Source: Halopseudomonas phragmitis
GTDB taxonomy: Bacteria; Pseudomonadota; Gammaproteobacteria; Pseudomonadales; Pseudomonadaceae
NCBI RefSeq assembly: GCF_002056295.1
Contig: NZ_CP020100.1
Coordinates: forward strand, 3,557,501 to 3,621,500
Direction: 5' to 3'
Length of the DNA stretch: 64,000 bases
Shown: positions 47,428-58,643 of the stretch, in pieces
Numbering within the stretch: position 1 is the first letter of the stretch
Layout of the letters: each line of letters starts with the position of its first letter
Made by a program: the position numbers and the translations under genes
The notes under the pieces: generated by a model
What the model was told of the DNA's origin: nothing
Database searches by the model: none
Seen by the model: only the letters and a program-made list of their open reading frames with translations

Positions 47428-48336
47428 ATGACCCAGTCCCTACCCCAGCACGTCCGTCTGGTCGAAGTCGGTCCGCGTGACGGGCTGCAGAACGAACAGC
47501 AACCGATCAGCGTGGCCGACAAGGTCCGGCTGGTCGATGATCTGAGTGCCGCCGGTCTTTCCAGTATTGAAGTGGGCAGCTTCGTCTCACCCAAGTGGGT
47601 ACCGCAGATGGCCGGCTCGGCCGAAGTGTTCGCCGCCATCAAGCAGCGCCCCGGCGTCAACTACAGCGCTCTGACCCCGAACCTGAAAGGTTTCGAGGCG
47701 GCGCTGGCTGCCGGGGTCAAAGAGGTTGCGGTGTTCGCGGCCGCCTCCGAGGCGTTTTCGCAGAAGAACATCAACTGTTCGATCAGCGAAAGCCTGGAGC
47801 GCTTTGCCCCGGTCATGGCCGCGGCCAAGGCCCATAACATCCGGGTACGCGGCTATATCTCCTGCGTACTCGGTTGCCCTTACGACGGCGAAGTCGCCCC
47901 CGAGCAGGTCAGCAGCATCGCCCGCGAGCTGATCGCCATGGGCTGCTATGAAGTTTCGCTCGGCGACACCATTGGCGTGGGCACCGCTGGCGCTACTCGC
48001 CGGCTGTTCGAGATAGCGGCCCGTGACATTCCCCGAGAACAGTTGGCCGGACACTTCCACGACACCTACGGTCAGGCCCTGGCGAACATCTACGCCAGCC
48101 TGCTCGAAGGCATCAGCGTGTTCGACAGCTCGGTCGCCGGGCTGGGCGGCTGCCCCTACGCCAAGGGCGCCACCGGCAATGTCGCCACCGAGGATGTGCT
48201 CTACCTGCTCAATGGCCTGGGTATCGACACCGGTATTGACCTGGACCGCCTGATTGCCGCCGGCCAGCGGATCTGCGCGGTATTGGACAAACCCAACGGC
48301 TCACGGGTAGCCCGCGCCTGGCTGGCCAAAGCCTGA
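47428..48336 (+). CDS. liuE: Hydroxymethylglutaryl-CoA lyase
   Basis: A 302-residue HMG-CoA lyase giving acetyl-CoA and acetoacetate, the last liu step. VEVGPRDGLQNE holds the catalytic arginine and metal ligand, LAGHFHDTYGQALANI the metal-binding histidines, and GLGGCPYAKGATGNVATED the active-site loop cysteine. An AGGAAC stands just upstream. Length is typical. Confidence 0.95.
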   Translation: MTQSLPQHVRLVEVGPRDGLQNEQQPISVADKVRLVDDLSAAGLSSIEVGSFVSPKWVPQMAGSAEVFAAIKQRPGVNYSALTPNLKGFEAALAAGVKEVAVFAAASEAFSQKNINCSISESLERFAPVMAAAKAHNIRVRGYISCVLGCPYDGEVAPEQVSSIARELIAMGCYEVSLGDTIGVGTAGATRRLFEIAARDIPREQLAGHFHDTYGQALANIYASLLEGISVFDSSVAGLGGCPYAKGATGNVATEDVLYLLNGLGIDTGIDLDRLIAAGQRICAVLDKPNGSRVARAWLAKA

Positions 48337-48358
48337 GGAACCTGCTTAGGAGATCGCC

Positions 48359-50314
<1,956 letters not shown>

Positions 50315-50317
50315 GCC

Positions 50318-51274
50318 TCAGGAGCGCCCGTGATCGGCCGGATCTACCCCCTTGATCCGATGCCAGCCATCGTCGGCGCGCTCAACCCTATAGCGCGCCC
50401 AAAGAGCAAACTCGGACAACCGGCAAATACCCTCGGCTCCCAGCCCATTGCCGGCCACCACCCGATAGCGTACCCGGCCACTGCGACCGGGCCGGCGTGG
50501 CAGAATGAACAGTATCTGACGCACCGCCCAGTTGCTGCCCGGCAGGCCATTGCTGTAGCAGCCTGACTCGACCAGATCGGCCTCACTCACCCCGTGGCTT
50601 TTGGCATGTTCGTTGGCCAGCTCGACCAGATGCAGCAGGTCATCGAACTCGATATCGACATAAGCGTTCATCTGCCGCAGGGCATAGTGAAAGTCCTCTG
50701 GAGCAATCCCCGGTGTGCGCTGGACCTGATAACGAGCCAGTGCCAGCGGATAGCGACGCCAGTGAAACAGATTATTGAACAGCAGCGCGGCCGCCACGAT
50801 TACCAGCGCATCGAGAAGAATCGGGTAGAGCAGAAAGCCGAAACCGGCCTGCTGGATAGCCGGACCACCCAGGACCGCAATCATCGCCGTTGCCCCACCC
50901 GGTGGATGCAGGCAACGTAAAACCATCATCAGGAAAATACTGGCACCAACCGCCAGCGCCGCAACCCAGGCTCCCAACGGCAGCCAGGTGGCACAGGCTA
51001 CACCTACCGCGGCAGAAACCAGATGACCACCCACCACCGACCAGGGCTGCGACAACATCCCGTGCGGCATGGCGAAAACCAGCACCGTGGTTGCCCCCAT
51101 TGAACCGGTCACCCACAGTGCAGTATCACCGCCCAGTGCCTGATGAGTGATCCAGTAGACCAGCAGCAATGCCAGGGTGGCACCAACAGCGGAGATCAGT
51201 TTTTCCTGGTAGCTGGTACTGTCGGGAGTCCAGCCGATCCCGCTCAGCAGCCAGCGAAAACCTGTACGCCCCAT
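50318..51274 (-). CDS. HPP family membrane protein
   Basis: A protein of about 318 residues with an N-terminal HPP domain of four to five membrane helices, including LRCLHPPGGATAMIAVLGGP, the His-Pro-Pro motif that names the family. The C-terminal 140 residues are soluble and lack a CBS motif. HPP proteins of plastids and cyanobacteria are described as nitrite transporters; bacterial members are mostly uncharacterised. The start is uncertain: ATG 51274 is chosen, and ATGs at 51298 and 51328 or a TTG at 51397 would add residues. It is convergent with the acetoacetyl-CoA synthetase gene. Confidence 0.8.
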   Translation of the reverse strand: MGRTGFRWLLSGIGWTPDSTSYQEKLISAVGATLALLLVYWITHQALGGDTALWVTGSMGATTVLVFAMPHGMLSQPWSVVGGHLVSAAVGVACATWLPLGAWVAALAVGASIFLMMVLRCLHPPGGATAMIAVLGGPAIQQAGFGFLLYPILLDALVIVAAALLFNNLFHWRRYPLALARYQVQRTPGIAPEDFHYALRQMNAYVDIEFDDLLHLVELANEHAKSHGVSEADLVESGCYSNGLPGSNWAVRQILFILPRRPGRSGRVRYRVVAGNGLGAEGICRLSEFALWARYRVERADDGWHRIKGVDPADHGRS

Positions 51275-51399
51275 GCACGCCCCCAAAAAAGCGACCATGA
51301 TAACGGCTGCGACCACTGATCGCACCATTTTGGGGCAATCACACGCAACACCAGAATGACCTATGCTCTGAGAAATGACTTTGTATGAGGTAAACAACC

Positions 51400-51738
51400 A
51401 TGCTCGCGCTGGCTGACGAACCCCTGAACATGAGTGATGCCGCTGCCGTGCTGCTCACTCAGGAGCAGATCGATGAACTGCTCGAACGACTGCCCGGCTG
51501 GACCCTGCGTCAGGTCGATGGCATTCCCAGAATCGAAAAAACCTACAAGCTCAAGGACTTCGCCCAGGCGCTGGCGTTGACCAACCGGATCGGCGAGCTG
51601 GCCGAACAAACCGGCCACCACCCGGCACTACTGACCGAGTGGGGCAAGGTCACGGTAAGCTGGTGGACCCACTTCCTCGGCGGCCTGCATCGCAACGACC
51701 TGATCATGGCGGCGCGCACCGAACAGCTGGCGGATTGA
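51400..51738 (+). CDS. phhB: Pterin-4a-carbinolamine dehydratase
   Basis: A 112-residue PCD/DCoH protein that dehydrates 4a-hydroxytetrahydrobiopterin formed by phenylalanine hydroxylase. The active-site segment is EQTGHHPALLTEWGKVTVSWWTH, with the His-His-Pro expected. GAGG precedes the ATG. No phhA gene is beside it; the flanking HPP gene is divergent. Confidence 0.93.
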   Translation: MLALADEPLNMSDAAAVLLTQEQIDELLERLPGWTLRQVDGIPRIEKTYKLKDFAQALALTNRIGELAEQTGHHPALLTEWGKVTVSWWTHFLGGLHRNDLIMAARTEQLAD

Positions 51739-51745
51739 GCCGCCG

Positions 51746-51865
51746 TTATTCACCAGCACTCAAGGTGCCGATATTGCAGGCCAGCGTTGCTATCCATAGG
51801 TCGCGGAACACCGGGATTCCGAATGGCGCCCAGGCGGATTTTTTCTCTGGTGGGGTCTGGGCCAT
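51746..51865 (-). pseudogene. Remnant of an MFS transporter (first 39 codons)
   Basis: The frame reads MAQTPPEKKSAWAPFGIPVF then RDLWIATLACNIGT, a typical start of MFS permeases of the enterobactin-exporter type (SAWAP..., F-R-x-LW-x-AT, NIGT), and then ends after LSAGE. Resemblance stops where the first membrane helix should go on. It fills the 139-base space between phhB and the pirin gene and looks like the stub of a deleted transporter gene. Confidence 0.55.
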
Positions 51866-51877
51866 GCTCGGGAGCTC

Positions 51878-52792
51878 TCATTCAGGAAGAGGGATGAACT
51901 CGTCTTCATCTCCCGGCACGGTGGGGAAGCGCCGGGCTTTCCAGTCCGCTTTGGCTTGATCGATACGCTCCCTGCGACTGGACACGAAATTCCACTCCAC
52001 AAACCGTGGTGCCATCTTCTCACCACCCAAAATACCGATGCGGGATTCACTGACAGCCTCCACGACTACACCGGGGTGGTTGCCAATGATCGCCAGGCAA
52101 TGCTCGGGCACTTCCGTGTCCCGCGCTTTCAGCTTGCCACTGGCCACATACACCGCCCGCTCTTGCGCGTCAGGCAGCATCAGGGTCTGTCCAGCCTGCA
52201 GATGAGCTTCCACATAGAGGGTTTCGGCAAAGGTCTTCACTGGCGACACCTGACCATAGGCGCTGCCCATCAGCACACGGACCGACACCCCCTCTACAGT
52301 GAGCGCAGGTATTTGCACCGCAGGATAGTGGTAGAAGGCAGGCTCGACCTCTTCTGCCGCTTCCGGCAGCGCCAACCACAGTTGCAGCCCATGCAAACGA
52401 TGGGATTGTGCCTTGACCTCGGGACGCTCCCGCTCGGAATGCACGATACCTCTGCCGGCCACCATCAGGTTGATGTCGCCCGGACGAATCGGTTGCAGAC
52501 TGCCAAGGGAATCACGATGCAGGATCTCGCCCTCGAACAGATAGGTCACCGTCGCCAGATTCACATGCGGGTGGGGACGGACATTGATACCCTGACCCGC
52601 TGGAAACTCTGCCGGCCCCATGTGATCGAAGAATATCCAGGGGCCCACCATCTGGCGCTGGGTACTGGGTAGCGCCCTGCGCACGGAAAAACCACCAAGA
52701 TCCTTTTCATGAGGCTGAATAATCAACTCAATCGCGCCACAGCCCAGAGAAAAATCACACTCAAGCTCAGTACGTACCGTTTCATTACTCAT
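51878..52792 (-). CDS. Pirin family protein
   Basis: A 304-residue bicupin of the pirin family. The N-terminal cupin has metal-ligand histidines in RPHPHVNLATVTYLFEGEILHRDS and VAGRGIVHSERER; the C-terminal cupin includes the pirin C-terminal domain (TLYVEAHLQAGQTLML). Start MSNETV at 52792 follows GGAGG at a short distance. Pirins act as iron-dependent quercetin dioxygenases or redox-sensing partners; the role here is open. A second pirin gene of another subtype lies upstream. Confidence 0.88.
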   Translation of the reverse strand: MSNETVRTELECDFSLGCGAIELIIQPHEKDLGGFSVRRALPSTQRQMVGPWIFFDHMGPAEFPAGQGINVRPHPHVNLATVTYLFEGEILHRDSLGSLQPIRPGDINLMVAGRGIVHSERERPEVKAQSHRLHGLQLWLALPEAAEEVEPAFYHYPAVQIPALTVEGVSVRVLMGSAYGQVSPVKTFAETLYVEAHLQAGQTLMLPDAQERAVYVASGKLKARDTEVPEHCLAIIGNHPGVVVEAVSESRIGILGGEKMAPRFVEWNFVSSRRERIDQAKADWKARRFPTVPGDEDEFIPLPE

Positions 52793-52843
52793 AACCCCCC
52801 CTCCATTTATGGGCCCCCGATATGGCGTGCCCAAGGTGCCGGT

Positions 52844-53551
52844 TCAGGCGCTATCGGTCATATCAAAGAGCAGCACTTCAGCGCGCGTATTGGCTTGTAA
52901 TTCAATCTCCCCGTCTTCCTGAATGGCCACGCCATCCCCGGCAGACAAGGCCAGATCGCGCAATTGCAACTGCCCGCTCACAACCTGAAGCCAGGTTTTT
53001 CTTTTCGCGGAAAGTGCGCGACTGAGTGAGTCCCCGCTCTCAATGATCGCGGCGTACAGGTTGATATCCTGATGAATTGTGACCGCCCCATCCCGGCCAT
53101 CGGGTGCACCGATCAACCGCCACTGGCCACGCCGTTGGTCGTCACTGAAATGTTTCTCTTCGTAGCTGGGCGCAAGACCGGACTGCTGGGGAATAATCCA
53201 GATTTGCAAAAAGTGCACGGGGTCCTGGTCGGAAGCATTGAACTCGCTGTGTAAAATGCCGGTACCTGCCGACATCCGCTGTACATCACCCGGTCGGATT
53301 ACCGAGCCGCTCCCAGTGCTGTCTTTGTGCGCCAACGCACCTTCAAGCACATAGGAGATGATTTCCATATCCCTATGGCCATGGGTTTCAAACCCTTTCC
53401 CCGGCTGCACCTTGTCCTCATTGATTACCCGCAAGGGGCCATAGCCCATATGCGCAGGATCGTAATAGTGGCCAAAGGAAAAGCTGTGCCGGCTGTTAAG
53501 CCAGCCAAAGCTCACGGCTCCCCGCTCGCTTGCTAGACGCACCTGCAACAT
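52844..53551 (-). CDS. Pirin family protein, YhhW/quercetinase type
   Basis: A 235-residue bicupin close to E. coli YhhW. FGWLNSRHSFSFGHYYDPAHMGYGPLRVINEDKV is the family start, with metal-site histidines in FETHGHRDMEIISYVLEGALAHKDS and MSAGTGILHSEFN. ATG 53551 has GGAGG seven bases upstream and matches the family; an open extension of 44 codons has no support. It lies 51 bases before the other pirin gene and may share its transcript. Confidence 0.9.
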   Translation of the reverse strand: MLQVRLASERGAVSFGWLNSRHSFSFGHYYDPAHMGYGPLRVINEDKVQPGKGFETHGHRDMEIISYVLEGALAHKDSTGSGSVIRPGDVQRMSAGTGILHSEFNASDQDPVHFLQIWIIPQQSGLAPSYEEKHFSDDQRRGQWRLIGAPDGRDGAVTIHQDINLYAAIIESGDSLSRALSAKRKTWLQVVSGQLQLRDLALSAGDGVAIQEDGEIELQANTRAEVLLFDMTDSA

Positions 53552-53910
53552 GAGACCTCCATCAATCCCAGCCCTGGTTTTACCTTCGAACCTCAGCATC
53601 AGGACTGGAAACAGCTGATCAACAAGTCGACAGTCCGTGTTTGTATCAGGGTAGCCATAATGGGGAGACTTGCCACTGCTCATAGTGCATGGAAACTAGT
53701 CTGAAATCTGTTGTAGCCAAATTGTCTAATTACCAGCCCACAACGGGGCTAACATCAGTGAACGGACCGCGAAAACTATGGTCCGAATCTGTGACCAGCC
53801 GTATACGAGCAGCGTACAAGGTCATCGACGACGAATCGTTCCATCACACCAATGACGGAACGTGGCAAGGAACCCACAAGGTCACTGCTAAAAATAAGAA
53901 GGCACCCACT
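53552..53910. other. Stretch without a confident gene
   Basis: An open frame on the plus strand (from ATG 53689) runs into the small membrane peptide at its end, but its upstream part has no recognisable domain. No repeat or terminator is clear. Confidence 0.35.
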
Positions 53911-54000
53911 ATGAAACAACTTATCAAGGGCAAATTGCCCACCATTACGCTGATTTTTCTGGCAACCGGACTGCTGTTGATCCTGCCAAATATCCATTGA
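53911..54000 (+). CDS. Possible 29-residue single-helix membrane peptide
   Basis: ATG 53911 follows AAGAAGG and opens a 29-codon frame (MKQLIKGKLPTITLIFLATG and on, ending PNIH). A lysine-rich start followed by a hydrophobic helix of about 17 residues is typical of small membrane proteins. The same frame can be read from ATG 53689 as a 103-residue protein. No family is recognised. Confidence 0.35.
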   Translation: MKQLIKGKLPTITLIFLATGLLLILPNIH

Positions 54001-54056
54001 AAGACGCTGTTGAGGTTCACGGTTAAAATGGCGCTTTATTTTGTGCCGGAGTAACC

Positions 54057-56057
54057 GTGAACCCCTCAAAGCCTTTTGCCGATTTGGTCTGGTCCGATGA
54101 TGGCCAGCCCTATTCCAGCCAGTTCGACGACGTGTATTTCTCACGCGAATCAGGCCTGGAAGAAACCCGGCATGTGTTTCTGGCCAACAACCAACTGGCC
54201 GAACGCTGGGAGAAGCTCAGGGCTGGCGAGCGCTTCTGCATTGCCGAGACCGGTTTTGGTACTGGCCTCAATTTTCTCTGTGCCTGGCAGCTATGGGATC
54301 AGTCCGCCCCGCCAGATACCCACCTGCATTTTGTCAGTACCGAAAAATACCCCCTGAGCGCAGCGGATATGCAGCGCGCCGCAGTACTGTGGCCGGAGCT
54401 GGCGCTCTGGTCAGAGCAGTTGCTGGCTCAGTACAGCGACCTGACACCCGGCTGGCACCAGTTTCAGCTTGATCAGGGGCGGATCACCCTGACCCTACTG
54501 ATCGGCGACCTGCTGGACAGCCTGCCGCTGCTCGACGCCAGCGTTGACGCCTGGTTCCTCGACGGCTTCGCCCCGGCCAAGAATCCGGACATGTGGCAAC
54601 CAGCGCTCTATGCCCAGATGGCCCGGCTGTCGCGCCCGGGAGCGACACTGGCAACCTTCACCAGCGTCGGTGCTGTACGCCGTGGCCTGCAGGACGCCGG
54701 CTTTGTCATGCGCAAGGTTAAAGGCTATGGCCGCAAGCGAGAAATGCTCGCGGGCACGTTTGCTGGCTCAGCCAGCGCGGCCTGGCAAGCCCCCTGGTAT
54801 GCCCGCCCGGCTGCTCCCAGCCTGCCTCAGCGCCAGGCGCTGGTGATCGGCGCGGGCCTGGCTGGCTGTGCCACGGCGTTTGCCCTGGCCCGGCGCGGCT
54901 GGCAGGTCACTGTGCTGGAACGCCATGCCGAGCCAGCACAGGAGGCCTCGGGCAACCCTCAGGGGATTCTCTATTGCAAGCTGTCGGCGCATCAAACACC
55001 GCTGTCACGGTTTGTCCTGAGCAGCTACGCCTACGCCCTGCGGGTACTGCATGAACTGCTTGAACAAGACGGCCGGCAGTGGCAGCCCTGCGGTGTTCTG
55101 CAATTGCCAACCAGTGACAAGGAAGCCCAGCGCCAGCAGGCACTGGCCGATCTGGGCTGGCCCGATACACTGCTCAGACTGGTCGATCAGGCCGAGGCCA
55201 GCCAACTGGCCGGGGTAGCAACGCCCAGTGGCGGGCTGTGGTTCGAAGGCGGCGGCTGGGTCAATCCGCCGAGCCTGTGTCAGGCGCTGTTGCAGCATCC
55301 AAACATCCAGTTGCTGGCCCACCATCAAACGCTGAGCCTTGCCGCCAGCGAATACGGCTGGCAGGCGCTGGATCATGAAGGGCAGATACTGGCCAGTGCG
55401 CCTCAGGTCGTGATCTGCGGCGCGGCCGACAGCCTGCGTCTGGCGCCCAGTGCGCACCTGCCACTCAAGGCCATTCGTGGGCAAGTCACTCATCTGCCAG
55501 CCACAACAGCAAGCCAGGCATTGCGCACCGTGCTCTGCGCCGAAGGCTACGTTTCACCAGCCCGGCTGGGCGAGCATCACGTAGGTGCCAGCTTTCGTTT
55601 CGACCGGCTGGACACCCAACCCAGCCAGGAGGAAACCGAAAGCAATCTGGGGCTGCTGCTGCAGCTTTCCCCCGCCCTGGCGGCCAGCCTCCAGGTCGAA
55701 CAACTCGACCCCGCCAGCCTGCCGGCGCGGGCCGCGCTGCGCTGCACGACTCCGGACTACCTGCCGGTCATTGGTCCGTTGGTGGACGCCAAAGTTTTCC
55801 GTGAACGCTATGCCGAACTGGCCAAAGACGCCTCACGCCAGCCGACAGCAGGCGCGCCCTGGCTGGCCGGGCTGCATATCAACGCAGCGCATGGTTCACG
55901 CGGGCTGATCAGCGCGCCCTTGAGTGGCGAGCTGGTAGCGGCCTGGATCTGTGATGAACCCCTGCCCCTGCCCCGCGACCTGGCCGAAGCAGTACACCCA
56001 AGCCGGTTTCTGCTGCGCGAACTGATTCGCGGACGAGGCCGTGCGGGCCAGGCTTGA
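54057..56057 (+). CDS. mnmC: Bifunctional tRNA mnm5s2U34 biosynthesis protein MnmC (GTG start)
   Basis: A 666-residue fusion. The N-terminal methyltransferase has CIAETGFGTGLNFL (61-74) and DAWFLDGFAPAKNPDMW; the C-terminal FAD-dependent oxidoreductase begins with ALVIGAGLAGCATAFALARRG (261-281) and includes GNPQGILYCKLS and the terminal INAAHGSRGLISAPLSGEL. It converts cmnm5U to nm5U and then mnm5U at the tRNA wobble base. The GTG at 54057 has GGAG six bases upstream and matches the family start. Convergent with the TSUP gene, four bases apart. Confidence 0.95.
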   Translation: MNPSKPFADLVWSDDGQPYSSQFDDVYFSRESGLEETRHVFLANNQLAERWEKLRAGERFCIAETGFGTGLNFLCAWQLWDQSAPPDTHLHFVSTEKYPLSAADMQRAAVLWPELALWSEQLLAQYSDLTPGWHQFQLDQGRITLTLLIGDLLDSLPLLDASVDAWFLDGFAPAKNPDMWQPALYAQMARLSRPGATLATFTSVGAVRRGLQDAGFVMRKVKGYGRKREMLAGTFAGSASAAWQAPWYARPAAPSLPQRQALVIGAGLAGCATAFALARRGWQVTVLERHAEPAQEASGNPQGILYCKLSAHQTPLSRFVLSSYAYALRVLHELLEQDGRQWQPCGVLQLPTSDKEAQRQQALADLGWPDTLLRLVDQAEASQLAGVATPSGGLWFEGGGWVNPPSLCQALLQHPNIQLLAHHQTLSLAASEYGWQALDHEGQILASAPQVVICGAADSLRLAPSAHLPLKAIRGQVTHLPATTASQALRTVLCAEGYVSPARLGEHHVGASFRFDRLDTQPSQEETESNLGLLLQLSPALAASLQVEQLDPASLPARAALRCTTPDYLPVIGPLVDAKVFRERYAELAKDASRQPTAGAPWLAGLHINAAHGSRGLISAPLSGELVAAWICDEPLPLPRDLAEAVHPSRFLLRELIRGRGRAGQA

Positions 56058-56061
56058 GGTA

Positions 56062-56814
56062 TTAAACTAGAGCCGTCACGCCCTCATACAACAGCTTGCC
56101 GCCGGTCAGGAACAGAAAGATGTAGCACAACTGATAGATCAGCTTTTCATTGCTGCGTTGCAGCAGCCAGAAGCCCAGTCGCACTCCGATCGGCGCCAAC
56201 GGCAGCAGTACCAGTGCGGTCAGCAGGTTGGCGGTATTGAACTGGCCAAGATAGATATAGGCCGGCACCTTGGCCAGGTTGGTGATGGCGAAGAACACCG
56301 CGATGGTGCCCATCAGAATGGTCTTTTCCAGTTTCTGTGGCAGCAGGTAAACATTGATCGGCGGCCCACCGGCATGAATCCCGAAGCTGGTGAAGCCGGC
56401 TACTGCCCCCCAGAAACCGCCGCGCAGTCTGCCCGGCCCACGCTTGGGCGGCTCGCCGCGGCGCAACCAGATATTGAGGGTGAAGACCAGAGCGATGACT
56501 CCGATGATGATCTGGATGTGTGCATCATTGAGCATCCGGAACGTCAGCGCGCCAATCACCACGCCAGCCAACGACGCCGGAATGATGATCCGCAAATTGA
56601 CCGCATCCCAGCGGCCACGAAAGGTCCGCAGAGCCATCAGGTCCATGGCACAGAGAATCGGCAGCAGAATGGCCGCTGCCACCTGCGGCGAGACCACCAG
56701 GGCCATCAGCGGTACCGACAGAATCGAGATATTGCCGCCAAACCCACCCTTGGCAAGACCGTATAGCAGGACGGCGGGAACGGCACAGAGATAGAAAAAC
56801 GGATCGGTGATCAT
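56062..56814 (-). CDS. TSUP (TauE/SafE) family membrane permease
   Basis: A 250-residue protein with seven to eight membrane helices. The family repeats are seen at GLAKGGFGGNISILSVPLMALVVSP and RGGFWGAVAGFTSFGIHAGGPPINVYLLPQ. TSUP members export or import sulfite, sulfonates or related anions; the substrate here is unknown. Confidence 0.88.
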   Translation of the reverse strand: MITDPFFYLCAVPAVLLYGLAKGGFGGNISILSVPLMALVVSPQVAAAILLPILCAMDLMALRTFRGRWDAVNLRIIIPASLAGVVIGALTFRMLNDAHIQIIIGVIALVFTLNIWLRRGEPPKRGPGRLRGGFWGAVAGFTSFGIHAGGPPINVYLLPQKLEKTILMGTIAVFFAITNLAKVPAYIYLGQFNTANLLTALVLLPLAPIGVRLGFWLLQRSNEKLIYQLCYIFLFLTGGKLLYEGVTALV

Positions 56815-56906
56815 GACAAAGCGGGCTTAGGGCATACCTGAATAACTGGCCCGGCAGTGTATCATCTATGACTCAACCGACCATGGCATCATCCGAGAAG
56901 TAGACC

Positions 56907-57143
56907 ATGCTGATTCCCTATCAAATGCTCGAAGCCGATACCCTGCAGCGTCTGCTGGAGGATTTCGTCACCCGCGACGGCACCGACAACGGCTATGACG
57001 ACACGCTCGAACAGCGCGTCGCCCGTCTGCGCACCATGCTGGAACGGCGTGAGGTGTTGATCGTATTCCACCCCGACACCGGCGATACCAGTCTGGCTCA
57101 CCGCCGTGACGTCCCGCGCGAGATGCTGGACGAGTTGGAGTAA
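56907..57143 (+). CDS. YheU family protein
   Basis: A 78-residue protein that matches the YheU family throughout: MLIPYQMLEADTLQRLLEDFVTRDGTDNG, then VARLRTMLERREVLIVFHPDTGDTSLA. The family is small, conserved in Gammaproteobacteria and of unknown function. It stands alone between divergent and convergent neighbours. Confidence 0.88.
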   Translation: MLIPYQMLEADTLQRLLEDFVTRDGTDNGYDDTLEQRVARLRTMLERREVLIVFHPDTGDTSLAHRRDVPREMLDELE

Positions 57144-57175
57144 GGGAGCCTCTGCATCGCGGGCACAACAGCGCC

Positions 57176-58477
57176 TCAGCGCAACAAATCCGCCAGCGCC
57201 ATCATCGCCGGACGAGTAGTCGGGAAGGTGTAGCCGCTGCTGGCGATCGGGTGGGATGACAAGCGCACCACTACCAGGCCGACCGCCGGGTTGACGTGAA
57301 TCATCTGCCCATGCACCCCCAGCGCCTCATAGCCACCATCGGCGTTGTGGCTGATCCACCACTGGTTGCGATATGAGTAGCCTGGCTGGAAGTCCCGACC
57401 CGAGGCCTTGAAGGCTTCCCGATCGGCGCCTTCAAGAATGCTGCGCACCACACTGGCATTGACGATCTGCCGACCATTGAAGCGCCCCTCGTTGCGCATC
57501 ATTTCGCCGAAGCGGGCCAGATCGCGCAGCGTGGCATTCATCCCGGCCCCGGCCCAGCCGGTCCCATGCCGATCCAGCAGCATGTAGGCGTCCTGTTCGG
57601 CCCCCAGTGGTTGCCAGATCCGCTCGCTGATCAGATCGGACAGGCGCTGACCACTAGCCCGGCGTACCAGCCAGCCCAGCACTTCGGTGTGCACGGTGCG
57701 GTAGATAAAGCCCTGGCCATGCTCACCGGCGGCACCGATCGTGGGCAGGTAACTGTACAGTTCACGGGCCCCCGGATAATCGGCCGGAGCTGGAACCATG
57801 CCGGCGGCCACGGCGTACTGCAGCACATCGGAGCGCTCATCACCGTAGATTTCGCTGTAATCGATGTCAGCGGTCATGTTCAGCACCTGCTGCACGGTCG
57901 CGCCCTGCCAGCCGCTGCCTTCCAGTTCCGGCAGATAATCGGTCACCTGCGCATCTGCCTTGATCAGACCTTCCTCGATCAACATGCTGGCAATCAGGCC
58001 GGTAAAGGACTTGGTCACCGACCACAGCTGGTGTGGCAGATGGGCAGTCTGGCCCTGGTGATAGGCCTCGTATATAACCTTGCCGTCCTTCATGATCAGG
58101 GTCGAATCGGCGTAGCTATCGGTCAGATAGTCGATAAAGCTCAGTTCATTGCCATCGGGTCCGGTAAAACGCAGCGCCTCGATCCGCTCACGCCAGTCCT
58201 CACCAACTGGCAGCTCGGATACCGGTCCTGCACCCCGGGCAATATTGCGACTGGGCAACAGCTCGCGCATGTGGTGGAAGGCCCAGCGAACATTCGGGTA
58301 CTGAGACAGAAAGTTGGCCGCGGTAACCTGACGTTCAGCCGGTGGCGGGAAGCCCTGCATCAGTTGCAGACGGTCCAGACGCACGCTATCAGGGCTGGGC
58401 AAGCTTGGCGATTGGGCCAGAAGCGGAGTGGAAAAGCTGGACAGCAACACACACAGAGCCAGAGGACGAAGACGCAT
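57176..58477 (-). CDS. Exported serine hydrolase, class C beta-lactamase fold
   Basis: A 433-residue protein with a signal peptide (residues about 1-21, cleaved after LLAQ or nearby). The nucleophile motif S-x-x-K is SVTKS, and the Tyr motif appears near YTFY-type sequence FIYRTVHTEVLG; GVHGQMIHVNP occupies the KTG-equivalent place. Such proteins are esterases or peptidases more often than beta-lactamases. ATG 58477 has GGGAG upstream; a TTG two codons earlier is less likely. Confidence 0.85.
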   Translation of the reverse strand: MRLRPLALCVLLSSFSTPLLAQSPSLPSPDSVRLDRLQLMQGFPPPAERQVTAANFLSQYPNVRWAFHHMRELLPSRNIARGAGPVSELPVGEDWRERIEALRFTGPDGNELSFIDYLTDSYADSTLIMKDGKVIYEAYHQGQTAHLPHQLWSVTKSFTGLIASMLIEEGLIKADAQVTDYLPELEGSGWQGATVQQVLNMTADIDYSEIYGDERSDVLQYAVAAGMVPAPADYPGARELYSYLPTIGAAGEHGQGFIYRTVHTEVLGWLVRRASGQRLSDLISERIWQPLGAEQDAYMLLDRHGTGWAGAGMNATLRDLARFGEMMRNEGRFNGRQIVNASVVRSILEGADREAFKASGRDFQPGYSYRNQWWISHNADGGYEALGVHGQMIHVNPAVGLVVVRLSSHPIASSGYTFPTTRPAMMALADLLR

Positions 58478-58588
58478 GGACAACTCCCATTGTCATTGTT
58501 GTTTGCATCCAGCCTAGCGGCCCTTGGGCGTTGCGTCATCATCGAACACAGTCAGTGATAACGGCCAATAAGCCTTTTGGCCAGACAC

Positions 58589-58614
58589 AAAAAAGGGGCC
58601 GGCAAGCCGGCCCC
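58589..58614 (-). terminator. Terminator of the PQQ dehydrogenase gene
   Basis: GGGGCCGGC-AA-GCCGGCCCC is a nine-base perfect stem. On the minus strand it is followed by six T residues, 30 bases after the stop of the dehydrogenase gene. Five A residues on the other side could also let it act for plus-strand transcripts. Confidence 0.9.
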
Positions 58615-58643
58615 AAAAACAACAGGAGCAGTTTTACTTCAGA

